This document shows, piece by piece, positions 26,572 through 36,409 of a DNA stretch of 64,000 nt. This DNA comes from Methanobrevibacter sp. (GTDB lineage Archaea > Methanobacteriota > Methanobacteria > Methanobacteriales > Methanobacteriaceae). Every line of letters begins with the position of its first letter. Position 1 is the first letter of the stretch. The position numbers were made by a program, and so were the translations under genes. Under the pieces are notes generated by a model. It was not told the origin of the DNA. It made no database searches and saw only the letters and a program-made list of their open reading frames with translations. Where the stretch lies: NCBI RefSeq assembly GCF_017427765.1, contig NZ_JAFRSC010000033.1, positions 1 to 64,000 of the forward strand. The letters are read 5' to 3'.

Positions 26572-27066
26572 ATGACTGAAAAAACTGGAATTTTACTTTT
26601 AAGCCACGGATCAAGACTGGACGATGGTGAAGAAGTAATTAAAGCTTATAAAGAAATGTATAAAGAAGAATTTCCGGAACTGCCTGTAGAATACGGATTT
26701 ATGGAAATCAGAAAACCCGGCATTCCCGAAACAATCAAAAAACTGACATCAGAAAATGATTTGGACAGGATTATTGTAGTGCCTGTGTTTGTAGCTCACG
26801 GTCTTCACACAAAAAGGGATATTCCTCAAATGTTAGGTATTGAAAGCGATTTTGATGCTGAAGCAGTATCAGGTCATCATCACCACCATCATGACCACGA
26901 CCATGACCATGACCACGATCACGGACATCATCATCACCACCATCATGACCACGACCATGATGAAGAGGAAGTTCATTTCGACGGCGAAATCGTTTTAACT
27001 GACCCGTTAGGAATCGATGCACGTCTGTATGAAATCATTAAGGACAGAGTTTCAGAACACTTATAG
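26572..27066 (+). CDS. cfbA: sirohydrochlorin nickelochelatase (CfbA), His-rich
   Basis: 164 residues, the single-domain archaeal CbiXS/CfbA type. LLSHGSRLDDGEE opens the chain and PVFVAHGLHTKRDIPQMLG carries active-site His residues. A long run of His/Asp (~103-135, more than 20 His) is inserted before the last strand. In methanogens CfbA inserts Ni2+ for F430 and can also insert Co2+ for cobamides. The His-rich insert probably buffers nickel. SD AAAGGATGAT precedes the ATG, and a separate leader suggests separate control from the larger paralogue. Confidence 0.88.
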   Translation: MTEKTGILLLSHGSRLDDGEEVIKAYKEMYKEEFPELPVEYGFMEIRKPGIPETIKKLTSENDLDRIIVVPVFVAHGLHTKRDIPQMLGIESDFDAEAVSGHHHHHHDHDHDHDHDHGHHHHHHHDHDHDEEEVHFDGEIVLTDPLGIDARLYEIIKDRVSEHL

Positions 27067-27097
27067 ATTCTGAAACATTTTTTTTACTTTTTTTTCG
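27064..27097 (+). terminator. double T-tract terminator after cfbA
   Basis: Two T8 runs separated by AC (27078-27095) come directly after the cfbA stop codon. There is no strong hairpin; archaeal RNA polymerase commonly stops at such tracts. Confidence 0.5.
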
Positions 27098-27249
27098 AAT
27101 TGAAACATTTTATTTTTTTATTCATTTTTAGTATCTTAAAAATTTAATTTTTTATATTTTGTTTAATAATTTCAATAAATTATATTAAATTTTTATAAAT
27201 TTGCATGATTTTCATTAAAATGTTTAATTTATCATGAAAATAATTATTT

Positions 27250-27272
27250 TTTCACATCGATATATTTAAATA
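27250..27272 (+). promoter_or_regulatory. promoter of the adhesin-like gene
   Basis: ATATATTTAAATAG at about 27258-27271 is a strong TATA box preceded by a purine-rich/GC spot (ACATCG). A start about 25 bases later would give a leader of roughly 50 bases with a GGAGG ribosome site. The rest of the 27067-27345 spacer holds only AT-rich sequence and a small ATGAAT/ATTCAT inverted repeat. Confidence 0.5.
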
Positions 27273-27345
27273 GATTCCATAATATAAATAAATCTCGTTA
27301 TGAATTTTAATTCATTTCAATAAAAATTATGGAGGAAAATAAATA

Positions 27346-30300
27346 ATGTCAAATTTTAAAAAGCACGCCATATTTATTTTAATGGCTATGCTTGTTTTAA
27401 TAATGATACCTATGTCCTTTGCGGCAGATAATGCTGTATCTGACTCAATGGGTATCAGTGATACTTCTGATGATTCTCTAGAAAGTACAGACAATTCCGT
27501 TCTTTCAGAGGATATGGCGTATACTACAACCCCTAGTCCGTCTAGCGTTGAGTATACTATAGGCGAATCATGCATAATCAATGTGACTGCAGATTATATC
27601 AGCGATGAAGAAGACTATTTCACCGGCCTTGATATGACTGGAAGTTATATGCATGTTTATATAGATGAAAATGATATTACATTAGAGGATGTAGACTCTG
27701 AAGTTAAATCATTTAAGATAGATTTGAACGATTTAGAGTTTGATTTTGTTGCAGATAAGACTTATTCACTTGAATTCCATCCGTCCAACGGTTTTTTAAC
27801 TAATGCTGTTGGTGTTGAGTTAAGCGAATGTCAATTTAATAAGTTAACAGTTGCTGTTAAAGCTGCTCAAAGTATAGATGCCCCTGATGCTATTTATGTA
27901 GATGTCAACGGGAACGATACAAATAACGGTAGCTCAGACAGTCCTGTTGCAACTATAGCAAAAGCTATTGAACTTGCATCTAAAGGTAAAATCATTGTTA
28001 ATAAAGGAACTTACGAAGAACATGACTTGAATATTACTTCCGCTTTGGATATTTCAGCTGATGGAGAAGTTATAATCGATGCTTTGAAATTAGGCAGAAT
28101 TTTTAATATCGACACTGCCGAAACAGTAAATGTTACAGGAATTACATTTAAAAACGCAAAATCCACAGCCAATGGTGGAGCAATTTACATCAAAGATGCA
28201 AAAACAACAATCGATAATTGTAACTTTTTAGACAATGAAGCTTCTGCAGGTTCTGCAATATTTTGGAATGCAGATGACGGTTGTCTAACTAACTCATTTT
28301 TCACAAACAACACCGCACGTAATGCTGTTGTAAAAATTGGTCAGTATTCATGGTCAACAAGAAAAACCACAGGCGCAAATACAAAAATCGAAAACTGCGT
28401 ATTCGATGACAACCACAATGTCGTATACGGTAACTCCATCGGTATTGACATCGAAACAGGATGTGCGGACGTATCTATCTTAAAATGTAATTTCACCAAC
28501 AATATAGGTGAAACAGGTTCTGATAAAGGAGCAGTATACACAAAAGGTACAGATACAATAATCGACGGCTGTCTATTTGAAAACAATGCAATGGACAGGG
28601 CACCGGCAATATTAATTGATGGTGACAGTGAAAACGTCAAAGTAACCAATTCCAAATTTATCAACAACACTATCGTTTCAGCTGTTGCTGCAAGATCAGG
28701 TGCAATTGAAATACAGAACATGGCTGAAATTACCGGAAATACATTCATCAGAAATGGTGGAGATGAATGCATCGAAGGTGGAGCAATAAACATTGTATAT
28801 GCAGGATATGATGGTGGAGATGTTGTAATATCAGACAACGAATTCATTGAAAACTCCGCAACTTACGGTGGAGCTATTCACGTAGACGGCGGAAGTGAAG
28901 ATTGGAGCGAATTCGATTCATTAACAATCAGCAACAACAATTTCACTAAAAACACAGCTGATGAAGGTTCTGCAATTTACGTTGAAAACAGCGGCAACGA
29001 AATAATCATTGAAGATAATACAATCGTTGCATATGACAATCAGCCAATTTTTGTTGATGAAGACACAGCATATGATGTAACAGAAGAAAACAATAAAATA
29101 ACCGTTATCTACTCAGGAATCATTTATGTGGATATGGAAGGTAATGACAACAACACAGGTGACGATAAAAATCCTGTAAAAACAATCTTAAAAGCAATTG
29201 AGCTTGCAACAAGCGAAGACAACAAGATGCACAAGATTGTTATAAGAGCTGGAACTTATAGTGAAACCAATTTGAATATTACTTCCGCTTTGGAAATTGT
29301 CGGTGAAGACGACGTTGTTATTGACGCTCAGGCAATGGGCAGAATTTTCAAAATAACCGGTTCAGATAACGTAACCTTAACTAACATGTTCCTAATCAAC
29401 GGTTTAGCACCTGCTGATTTGAAAGGCGGATCCTATTGGAATCCTAGATATTACTCTGCAGGTGGAGCTATTTTAATTGATGAAAGTCCTAAAGTAACAA
29501 TCGACGGTCTTGTTTTCATAAACAACACTGCTGGTGATTATGGTGGTGCAATCGACTGGGAAGCAGACGACGGTTTAGTTAAAAATTCAATTTTCTGGAA
29601 CAACACTGCAGGAACTCTTGGTGGTGCAATCGACTGGGAAGGAGCTGACGGTATTGTAATCAACGCTACATTTTCCGGAAATAACGCTTCCAACCGTGGA
29701 GGTGCTATCGACTGGGAAGGAGACAGTGCAATAATACTCAATTCCACATTCGAATACAACACAGCAAGTACCGGTGCGGCAGTTTACATGTTAAACACCA
29801 GATATTCCGAAGGTAACCTTATCCAAGGATGTACATTTGACAGCAACAATGCATCACAGCAAGGTGGAGCTATAAATGTGGAAAACGAATATCAAAGATC
29901 CGGACTTTTAGAAACCGTTGTATTGAATAACACATTCATTAACAACTACGGATACAATGGTGGAGCTATATCTGACTATTACGGTTCTATTGACGCTGTT
30001 AACAATACATTTATAGGAAACACTGCAGCATACGGTGCAGCTATTGCAAACAGTGGAAGATTATACCTCGAAGGAAATAAAATAACCAACTGTAAAGCAA
30101 GCGAACTTGGTACTATCTACAATATCGGTGACATTGCAAGCATGCTCAATGTTGTTTTCATAAACGGTAAGACAATAACAATCAACGATGGAAAAGCAGT
30201 CGAATTGAATGCTACTGTTGTTGATGATATGGGCAATGCAATCAGCGGTGGAGAAGTAACATTCTATGTCAACAATAACACTACTTTATACAAACCAAGC

Positions 30301-33219
30301 ACTTTAACTGACGGTTTATCCACAGTCAAGTTTGTAGCTCATGAAAACGGTACTTTAACTGTAGACGGTTTCTATTCAGTATTGAACAACGTTACTAAAG
30401 GTTATCTTAACGTATCCAATGCTGTTCCTGATTATTTCGGAGTAATTTACGTATCCGATTCTGAAGGTAATGACGATAACCTGGGTACTAAAGACAGTCC
30501 TGTAAAAACTTTCGACCAAGGTATGCTTCTTGCAACCCGTGAAAAAGGTTCATATACTATTGTTGTAAAATCCGGTCATTATGATGTATCCGAATATGAG
30601 ATTTATGGCGGAATCAACATTACAGGTGAAGGAAACCCTGTACTTGATGCAAAATACAGACACGGTATTTTATCCTTATACGGTGAAGAGGATACCAACT
30701 TCACAATATCCGGAATTACTTTCATAAACGGTAATGCAACTCCAAGTACATATGCCGGAAATCAGGCTGGTGGAGCATTATTTGTTAAAGGAGGTAATTT
30801 ATATCTCTCAGACAGCACATTCATGAACTGTACTGCCGGAGGATACGGTGGAGCTATCCACATCAATCAGGGATCACGTTCATTTGCACCATATTCATAC
30901 ACTACTTATGCAACAATAACCAACTGTACATTTGAAAACAACGGACTTGATGACAATACTCCTTACAACTACCATGCTGGTGGTGCAATCTGTGTTTACA
31001 GCAAAGCTGTTGTGGATATTTCCGATTCAACATTCACCAATAACTTTGCAAGATACGGTGGAGCTATTGGATTTACATCCACATCAACATCCAACGTAAC
31101 TATTACAAACTCCAAATTCAAAAACAACAGTGCTTTAAGAGATGGTGGAGCAATTTATCTGGAAGCATATGACAATTCCGAATATTCAGGTTCAACCATT
31201 ATATATCACCACTGGGAAGTCAACATTGTCAACTCAACATTCGAAGACAATAAGGCAACCAACGGTGCTGCTATGGATGTTGCAAATGCAAATGTCGATG
31301 GATGTACCTTCAAAAACAACAACGCTTCTTCAAATGCAGGAGCAATATATGTAAACGGTAATGCAAACATCACAAACAACGAAATAATCAACAACACAGC
31401 AGGTGACTTCGCAGGTGCTATTTTAATTAGTGAATACAGCGGCTTTTTCTCAAGGATATATGAAATTACATTATCCAACAATACAATGAGTGAAAACAGC
31501 GCTAATTATTCCGATGAAATCTACACATTCTCAAAAGTTAACATACATGGCGTAAACATAACAGTTTTAGACAATACAACTAAAAAATTCTGTGAAGGAA
31601 ACATTACCATTTATGCTAGTGTAACTGATGATATGGGCAATGAAATTTCAGCTGAAGACTTCACTTTCATCATAAACGGAACTGAATATGTAACATTTGT
31701 TGAAAACGGTATTGCTCAGGTCAGCTATGCAGCATCACTGAACGATACAGGCATTATTGTAAACGCTACTTTAAAAGCGGCAAGCGAAGCTGTTGCAAAC
31801 ATTGGAATTTTAGAAATTATTCCATATGGAATAAACATTACCGTTGCAGATGTTTCAGTTAAATACGGCGAAAACCTCACAGTTCCAATCGACGTGATTG
31901 ACGCTGCCGGAAATCCTGTAGCAGGAAATCTTTCTGTTTCAGTTAATGGTGAAGAAAGCATAGTTCCTATTGAAAACGGAGTAGCTACAGTTTCAGTCAT
32001 TTCTCCAAAAGTTGGTGAATATGAAATCGTTGCTTCATTTGACAACTTCACTTCCAATAAAACAGCAGTCGTTGAAGCAATCAAAACAAACATCACTTCC
32101 AAAGACGTGAACGCTACCCAAGGTTCTGTTGAAGTTTCAGCTACTTTAGTAGATGAATTCAATAATCCTATTGCAAACCAAACCATTTCATTTAACGTAG
32201 CAGGCGGCGAATTCAAAGCCACTACAGATGCAAATGGTGTAGCTAGCGTTAAATTGCCATTGATTGCAGACGTATATGATGTTGAAATAACTCATGTTGC
32301 TGAAGGATATGTGCCGGGAAGCACAAATATTACAGTAAACATTGCTAAACCTGCATCCAAAGGCCAAATTGTAATCGATACTGTAAGCGGTGATAAGGTT
32401 ATTTCCGCAGCATTGAAAGACGTTGACGGAAATGGCATTGCTGGTGCTGTTGTCGAATACACTGTTGACGGTGTAAAACAAAACGCAACAACCGGTTCTA
32501 ACGGAGCATTTGAAATTCAGGCTGCAAGTAACAGTAAAGTTGTCATTAGTTATGCTGGCAATGATAAAGCATTACCTGTAAATACTACTGTTACATTAAA
32601 AGATGTGGCTAAACTCAGAGCTAACACTACTATCGTTGGTGATGACTACGAAACCTATGCTATTGACTACTATGCTGGTGAGCGAGGAGGATACTTTAAA
32701 GTTAAACTGGTTGATGATGCAGGTAAAATCCTTGCCAACAAATCTGTAAAAATCGGATTCAACGGTAAAGTATACAATACCACTACCGACAGTGAAGGTA
32801 TTGCTCAATTACAAATCAACCTGGCAAAAGCCGGAACCTACACATTCGCTGTAGCATTCTTAGGCGATGGAGACTACAATGCTTCATTTACAGTCAAATC
32901 AATCACTGTAAACCTCAAGAAAACTTCCATAAGCGCTTCTGCAAAATCATACAAGGCATCCGCTAAAACAAAATCCTACACAGTAACCTTAAAAACAGAC
33001 AAAGGATCATCCATTGACGGAAAAACATACATGGCATCCGGCAAAACTGTTAAACTCACTGTAAACGGAAAAACCTACACAGCAAAAACAAACGCTAAAG
33101 GTCAGGCTACCTTCAAACTTGACATCAACAAGAAAGGTACCTACAACGCTAATGTAAACTTCGCAGGTGACAACACCTACAAGTCTTGCAAAGCAACTAC
33201 AAAAATAACAATCAACTAG
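27346..33219 (+). CDS. giant secreted adhesin-like protein with three beta-helix domains and Ig-like repeats
   Basis: 1,957 residues. A signal peptide ends near AMA-type MSFAADNA (~27). Three parallel beta-helix domains start at about 182, 592 and 1033, each opening with 'IYV...GND...PVxT' and an 'ITSALxI' cap and built from GGAI/NNTA/NSTF repeats; three units near 730-780 repeat every 26 residues with GGAIDWE. From ~1400 to the end there are Ig-like (Big-type) repeats, and the last ~100 residues are lysine-rich with no membrane segment. This is the layout of Methanobrevibacter adhesin-like proteins that bind other cells, host glycans or pseudomurein. The basic C terminus may hold it on the wall. 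Ligand unknown. Confidence 0.9.
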   Translation: MSNFKKHAIFILMAMLVLIMIPMSFAADNAVSDSMGISDTSDDSLESTDNSVLSEDMAYTTTPSPSSVEYTIGESCIINVTADYISDEEDYFTGLDMTGSYMHVYIDENDITLEDVDSEVKSFKIDLNDLEFDFVADKTYSLEFHPSNGFLTNAVGVELSECQFNKLTVAVKAAQSIDAPDAIYVDVNGNDTNNGSSDSPVATIAKAIELASKGKIIVNKGTYEEHDLNITSALDISADGEVIIDALKLGRIFNIDTAETVNVTGITFKNAKSTANGGAIYIKDAKTTIDNCNFLDNEASAGSAIFWNADDGCLTNSFFTNNTARNAVVKIGQYSWSTRKTTGANTKIENCVFDDNHNVVYGNSIGIDIETGCADVSILKCNFTNNIGETGSDKGAVYTKGTDTIIDGCLFENNAMDRAPAILIDGDSENVKVTNSKFINNTIVSAVAARSGAIEIQNMAEITGNTFIRNGGDECIEGGAINIVYAGYDGGDVVISDNEFIENSATYGGAIHVDGGSEDWSEFDSLTISNNNFTKNTADEGSAIYVENSGNEIIIEDNTIVAYDNQPIFVDEDTAYDVTEENNKITVIYSGIIYVDMEGNDNNTGDDKNPVKTILKAIELATSEDNKMHKIVIRAGTYSETNLNITSALEIVGEDDVVIDAQAMGRIFKITGSDNVTLTNMFLINGLAPADLKGGSYWNPRYYSAGGAILIDESPKVTIDGLVFINNTAGDYGGAIDWEADDGLVKNSIFWNNTAGTLGGAIDWEGADGIVINATFSGNNASNRGGAIDWEGDSAIILNSTFEYNTASTGAAVYMLNTRYSEGNLIQGCTFDSNNASQQGGAINVENEYQRSGLLETVVLNNTFINNYGYNGGAISDYYGSIDAVNNTFIGNTAAYGAAIANSGRLYLEGNKITNCKASELGTIYNIGDIASMLNVVFINGKTITINDGKAVELNATVVDDMGNAISGGEVTFYVNNNTTLYKPSTLTDGLSTVKFVAHENGTLTVDGFYSVLNNVTKGYLNVSNAVPDYFGVIYVSDSEGNDDNLGTKDSPVKTFDQGMLLATREKGSYTIVVKSGHYDVSEYEIYGGINITGEGNPVLDAKYRHGILSLYGEEDTNFTISGITFINGNATPSTYAGNQAGGALFVKGGNLYLSDSTFMNCTAGGYGGAIHINQGSRSFAPYSYTTYATITNCTFENNGLDDNTPYNYHAGGAICVYSKAVVDISDSTFTNNFARYGGAIGFTSTSTSNVTITNSKFKNNSALRDGGAIYLEAYDNSEYSGSTIIYHHWEVNIVNSTFEDNKATNGAAMDVANANVDGCTFKNNNASSNAGAIYVNGNANITNNEIINNTAGDFAGAILISEYSGFFSRIYEITLSNNTMSENSANYSDEIYTFSKVNIHGVNITVLDNTTKKFCEGNITIYASVTDDMGNEISAEDFTFIINGTEYVTFVENGIAQVSYAASLNDTGIIVNATLKAASEAVANIGILEIIPYGINITVADVSVKYGENLTVPIDVIDAAGNPVAGNLSVSVNGEESIVPIENGVATVSVISPKVGEYEIVASFDNFTSNKTAVVEAIKTNITSKDVNATQGSVEVSATLVDEFNNPIANQTISFNVAGGEFKATTDANGVASVKLPLIADVYDVEITHVAEGYVPGSTNITVNIAKPASKGQIVIDTVSGDKVISAALKDVDGNGIAGAVVEYTVDGVKQNATTGSNGAFEIQAASNSKVVISYAGNDKALPVNTTVTLKDVAKLRANTTIVGDDYETYAIDYYAGERGGYFKVKLVDDAGKILANKSVKIGFNGKVYNTTTDSEGIAQLQINLAKAGTYTFAVAFLGDGDYNASFTVKSITVNLKKTSISASAKSYKASAKTKSYTVTLKTDKGSSIDGKTYMASGKTVKLTVNGKTYTAKTNAKGQATFKLDINKKGTYNANVNFAGDNTYKSCKATTKITIN

Positions 33220-33255
33220 GGAGAATTCATTTCTCTCTAAATTTTTCTTTTTTTC
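33219..33255 (+). terminator. hairpin and T-rich terminator after the adhesin gene
   Basis: GAGAA (33221-33225) pairs with TTCTC (33231-33235) over a five-base loop, and T-rich sequence (ATTTTTCTTTTTTTC) follows directly. Confidence 0.45.
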
Positions 33256-33292
33256 TTAAGATTTATTAATTCTAAAATAGATACTAATATCC

Positions 33293-34222
33293 ATGACCAT
33301 TAAAGTCTCTGATATTGGTGAAAAGGAACTTGTGAAATATATTATTTCCCGCGCATCCGACATTACTGCGGATGATTGTGCAATAACTTCTTTTGACGGT
33401 GAAAATCTGATTTCAACCTGTGACATGCTTATCCGCTCAAGGCATTTTCCCGAAAACATGTCCTTTTTCGATATGGGATTCAAGGCGGTGACAGTCAATG
33501 TCAGTGATCTTGCGGCAATGGGTGCAGAGCCTGTCGGTTTTCTTCTTTCAATTGCAGTTCCTAAGGATTTGCCAGTCGATGACTTTAAGCAAATTATAAG
33601 TGGCGTTTTAAGTGCCTGCAGTTTTTATTCTATTCCTTTGATCGGCGGCGATACAAATGAGGCATCAGAGATTATTATTTCAGGAACCGCTCTTGGTTCA
33701 ACAAAAAAACCGCTTCTTAAAAACACTTATGAAATGGATGATTTAATCTGCATTACAGGCGATATCGGCCTTGCGGCTTTGGGCTTTAATCTGAACGCCT
33801 CAGATGACATTTACACACAAAGGGCCCTAAAGCCGAAAGCAAGAATTACTGAGGGCATTTCAATTAAAAATGCCGGTGCAAGTTCTGCAACAGACATTAC
33901 CGACGGGCTTGCAAGCGAACTGTATGAGATGAAAAAAGACGGCTTCGGTTTTATGATTCATGAGGAAATGCTTGGAATTTCAGATGACTACATTCACACT
34001 GCTGATAAGCTCAATTTAAACTATCTTGATTTGGCTCTCCACACAGGCGAGGATTTCGAGCTGGTCTTTACTATATCGAAAGAAAACCTTAAAAATCTGG
34101 ATATTGACTGTAAGGTCATTGGCCGTGTCACAGATTCCGATAAGGTAGAAATCACTTTAAAAAACGGTTCAGTAAGACAAATTGAAAACAGGGGATATGA
34201 GCATTATGCTGGTGGACAGTAA
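33293..34222 (+). CDS. thiL: thiamine-monophosphate kinase (ThiL)
   Basis: 309 residues of the AIR-synthase/ThiL fold. DDCAI near 27, the metal/ATP-binding segment CDMLIRSRHFP, FKAVTVNVSDLAAMGAEPVGFL near 65 and GGDTNEA near 120 are present, with ATDITDGL near 205 and HTGEDFELVFT near 265. It makes thiamine diphosphate from the monophosphate with ATP. No SD is seen, and a TATA-like TTTATTAA lies about 25 bases upstream, so the message may be leaderless. Its last 17 bases overlap the next gene. Confidence 0.94.
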   Translation: MTIKVSDIGEKELVKYIISRASDITADDCAITSFDGENLISTCDMLIRSRHFPENMSFFDMGFKAVTVNVSDLAAMGAEPVGFLLSIAVPKDLPVDDFKQIISGVLSACSFYSIPLIGGDTNEASEIIISGTALGSTKKPLLKNTYEMDDLICITGDIGLAALGFNLNASDDIYTQRALKPKARITEGISIKNAGASSATDITDGLASELYEMKKDGFGFMIHEEMLGISDDYIHTADKLNLNYLDLALHTGEDFELVFTISKENLKNLDIDCKVIGRVTDSDKVEITLKNGSVRQIENRGYEHYAGGQ

Positions 34223-35078
34223 CCTTTACAAAAAAAGTTCAAAGTCACAAAAGCTCAGATGTGAAATATGTGCAAACTACTGCAAGATTGCCGACGGCAA
34301 CTATGGGATTTGCAGACAGCATAAAAACATTAACGGGGAACTTTTCGATGAAAGTTATGGTGTTGTTTCATCTTTGAGTCCCGATCCAATCGAAAAAAAG
34401 CCTCTTTATCATTTTCTTGCGGGGACTTTTACATACTCAATCGGCGGTTTTGGGTGTAACATGACATGTTTGCACTGCCAGAACTATATGATATCAAGAG
34501 AATATGATAAGTTTTCAAGGGGCATTAAAATACTTCCAGAAACGATTGTTGAAAATGCCATTAACTACAATTGCAAGTCAATATCTTGGACCTATAATGA
34601 ACCTACGATACACTTACCTTTCAGCAAAAAAACTTCCCTTCTTGCAAGGAAGAAAAATCTCAAAATAATATATGTCAGCAACGGATACATGTCAGCACAA
34701 TCGGTTGAAGAGATACTTACATTTGTCGACGCATTCAACATTGATTTGAAGTCGATGTCTGAAGACTTTTACAGAAAAGTATGCGGCGCCGATTTGAGTG
34801 TTGTTTTAAACAATCTCAAAAGAATATACGCCGAGGGAAAACACCTCGAAATAACAAACCTCATAATAAATGACTATAATGATTCACATGAAGAAATAGA
34901 AAGGCTTTGTGATTTTGTAGCCGACGAGCTTGGCCCTGAGGTTCCGATTCATTTTACAAGGGCATTTCCATATTATAAAATGAACGACATTTCCCCTACC
35001 GAAAAGTCAACACTGTTTGAGGCAAAAAGGATTGCCTTAAAAAAAGGAATTGAAAACGTTCATTTGGGAAATATCTAA
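34206..35078 (+). CDS. AmmeMemoRadiSam-type radical SAM enzyme (AmrS-like)
   Basis: About 290 residues from ATG 34206, with AGGGGAT upstream; ATGs at 34182 and 34197 are alternatives. Order of motifs: a cysteine cluster CEICANYCKI...GICRQHKN, YGVVSSLSPDPIEKKPLYHF, then the radical-SAM CNMTCLHCQN near 85 and a TIM-barrel with SISWTYNEPT. The family occurs in the AMMECR1/MEMO1/radical SAM system and resembles pyruvate-formate-lyase activating enzymes. Its reaction is not established by sequence. It overlaps thiL by 17 bases and so is translated with it. Confidence 0.88.
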   Translation: MLVDSNLYKKSSKSQKLRCEICANYCKIADGNYGICRQHKNINGELFDESYGVVSSLSPDPIEKKPLYHFLAGTFTYSIGGFGCNMTCLHCQNYMISREYDKFSRGIKILPETIVENAINYNCKSISWTYNEPTIHLPFSKKTSLLARKKNLKIIYVSNGYMSAQSVEEILTFVDAFNIDLKSMSEDFYRKVCGADLSVVLNNLKRIYAEGKHLEITNLIINDYNDSHEEIERLCDFVADELGPEVPIHFTRAFPYYKMNDISPTEKSTLFEAKRIALKKGIENVHLGNI

Positions 35079-36280
35079 AAGTCTATGGACTGGTCTTTCT
35101 GGATTTGGTTTCCGTTCCATGCCTGTAGGCTGCTCCACTCTGCAGACGGTGATGTCCAGAACGCATCGCTTTCAGGAAGACCTAAAGCTAAAAATACGCT
35201 GCAGCATAAGTATAAACTGCCGGTGTTAATGTCCATTTCTGAAATATCCATCTGTGAGCCGTGAAGACCGACAATCAGCCATCCCGCACTGTCGAAGTTG
35301 GTATTTCCTGCAAACTGATTTTTCAATATTTTCGTAAGGGCGCTTCTGACCTGTGCCGGATTGATGTTTCTAGGCAGTATTTTCAGAAGAGCCGCCTGTG
35401 AGAGAAGATGGAAAATTCCGCAGCGGTAACTTAGACAGCTTCCCAAAAGGGGATATGTTCCTTCAGGTGAAATTACCCTTTCAAGTTCGGATGCAAGCCT
35501 TGATGATCTCATAAGCTGAACGTCTAAAAACTCCCCTTCGGCAATTCCGTATTTTCTCATTACCTTGAGGATGTCGTTAAGCATAGGATGTATGACAATA
35601 CTGTTGAAATAGCCTAAGGTAAAGTCCTCACCGTCGGAGTATATTGCATCACCCATATAGAATTCATCTCTGAATCTGCTGACTCCGTAGCTTAAACGCT
35701 CCTTGTCGCATTCTCCGGTAAATTCCAGAAGAGCCGCTTCAATCATTGATGTAAACAGAAGCCAGTGATTCTCATAAGGGGCGATTACCCTTGTATTTTT
35801 CATCTCACGGATGATTCTTGCCTGGTCGTCCATCTGCAAATTGAGCCAGATTTCATTTTTGGCTCTGAGTAATCCCTGAGCAAATAGAGCGACATCAACT
35901 AAAGACTGTTTAGGTTCAACAGCAAAAATGTAATCGTTATGGTTAGGATTTACAGCATTGGAAATTGCCTTTAATGTCAGTCTGATGTATTTTTCACGAA
36001 GAATGCCTTCTTCAGAACCGTCCGGTCCAAGTTCAAGCCAGGATGAAATTCCGTTGAACACACGGGCAAATGCTTCAAGATATGAAAACTTCTGGTTTTC
36101 AGGGCTGACTGACTCATATGGCATGTTTTTCCTAAGTGAGCCTTTTGCAAGATTGCTTAAAACCGGCAGGGTCAATTTCTTCATTATTGAAATCCAATAG
36201 GTTCTATCTTCTATAACCGGTGCTGTTTCTTCAATTTCAGGCTCTTTTTTCCTAAATCTATTTAAAAATGAATTACTCAT
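35075..36280 (-). CDS. DUF2264 domain protein
   Basis: 401 residues, all-helical, resembling alpha/alpha toroid glycan-active enzymes. SYLEAFARVFNGISSWLELGPDGSEEG near 70, YGDAIYSDGEDFTLGYFNSIVIHPML-type sequence near 215 and FWTSPSAEWSSLQAWNGN at the end are the hallmarks of the DUF2264 family. Family members are suspected to act on carbohydrates, which I cannot show here. There is no signal peptide, so it is cytoplasmic. It converges on the radical-SAM gene with a four-base overlap. Confidence 0.82.
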   Translation of the reverse strand: MSNSFLNRFRKKEPEIEETAPVIEDRTYWISIMKKLTLPVLSNLAKGSLRKNMPYESVSPENQKFSYLEAFARVFNGISSWLELGPDGSEEGILREKYIRLTLKAISNAVNPNHNDYIFAVEPKQSLVDVALFAQGLLRAKNEIWLNLQMDDQARIIREMKNTRVIAPYENHWLLFTSMIEAALLEFTGECDKERLSYGVSRFRDEFYMGDAIYSDGEDFTLGYFNSIVIHPMLNDILKVMRKYGIAEGEFLDVQLMRSSRLASELERVISPEGTYPLLGSCLSYRCGIFHLLSQAALLKILPRNINPAQVRSALTKILKNQFAGNTNFDSAGWLIVGLHGSQMDISEMDINTGSLYLCCSVFLALGLPESDAFWTSPSAEWSSLQAWNGNQIQKDQSIDF

Positions 36281-36351
36281 AATGTTATAATTTGTTCCAC
36301 ATTATATATAAGTGTTAGAATAATCAAAAATCCGATTTTTTTTGAAATTAA

Positions 36352-36366
36352 ACGAACTTATATATT
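36352..36366 (+). promoter_or_regulatory. promoter of the leuC-leuD-leuB operon
   Basis: AAACGAACTTATATATTTT holds a purine-rich BRE and a TATA box (TTATATAT, 36358-36365). Start of transcription about 25 bases later leaves a ~25-base leader with GAGG before ATG 36410. Confidence 0.5.
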
Positions 36367-36409
36367 TTAAATGATAGATATATTTATCATTATTGAAGAG
36401 GTTGAAAAT

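Noticed and set aside
26771-27022. An arginine/glycine/histidine-rich frame on the minus strand in cfbA
   Set aside because: It is the complement of the His/Asp-coding repeats of cfbA (CAT/CAC/GAC), so it is low-complexity shadow coding.
29542-29720. Regular 78-base repeats that might suggest CRISPR or a tandem DNA repeat
   Set aside because: They are in frame within the adhesin gene and encode the 26-residue beta-helix units; there are no spacers between identical repeats.
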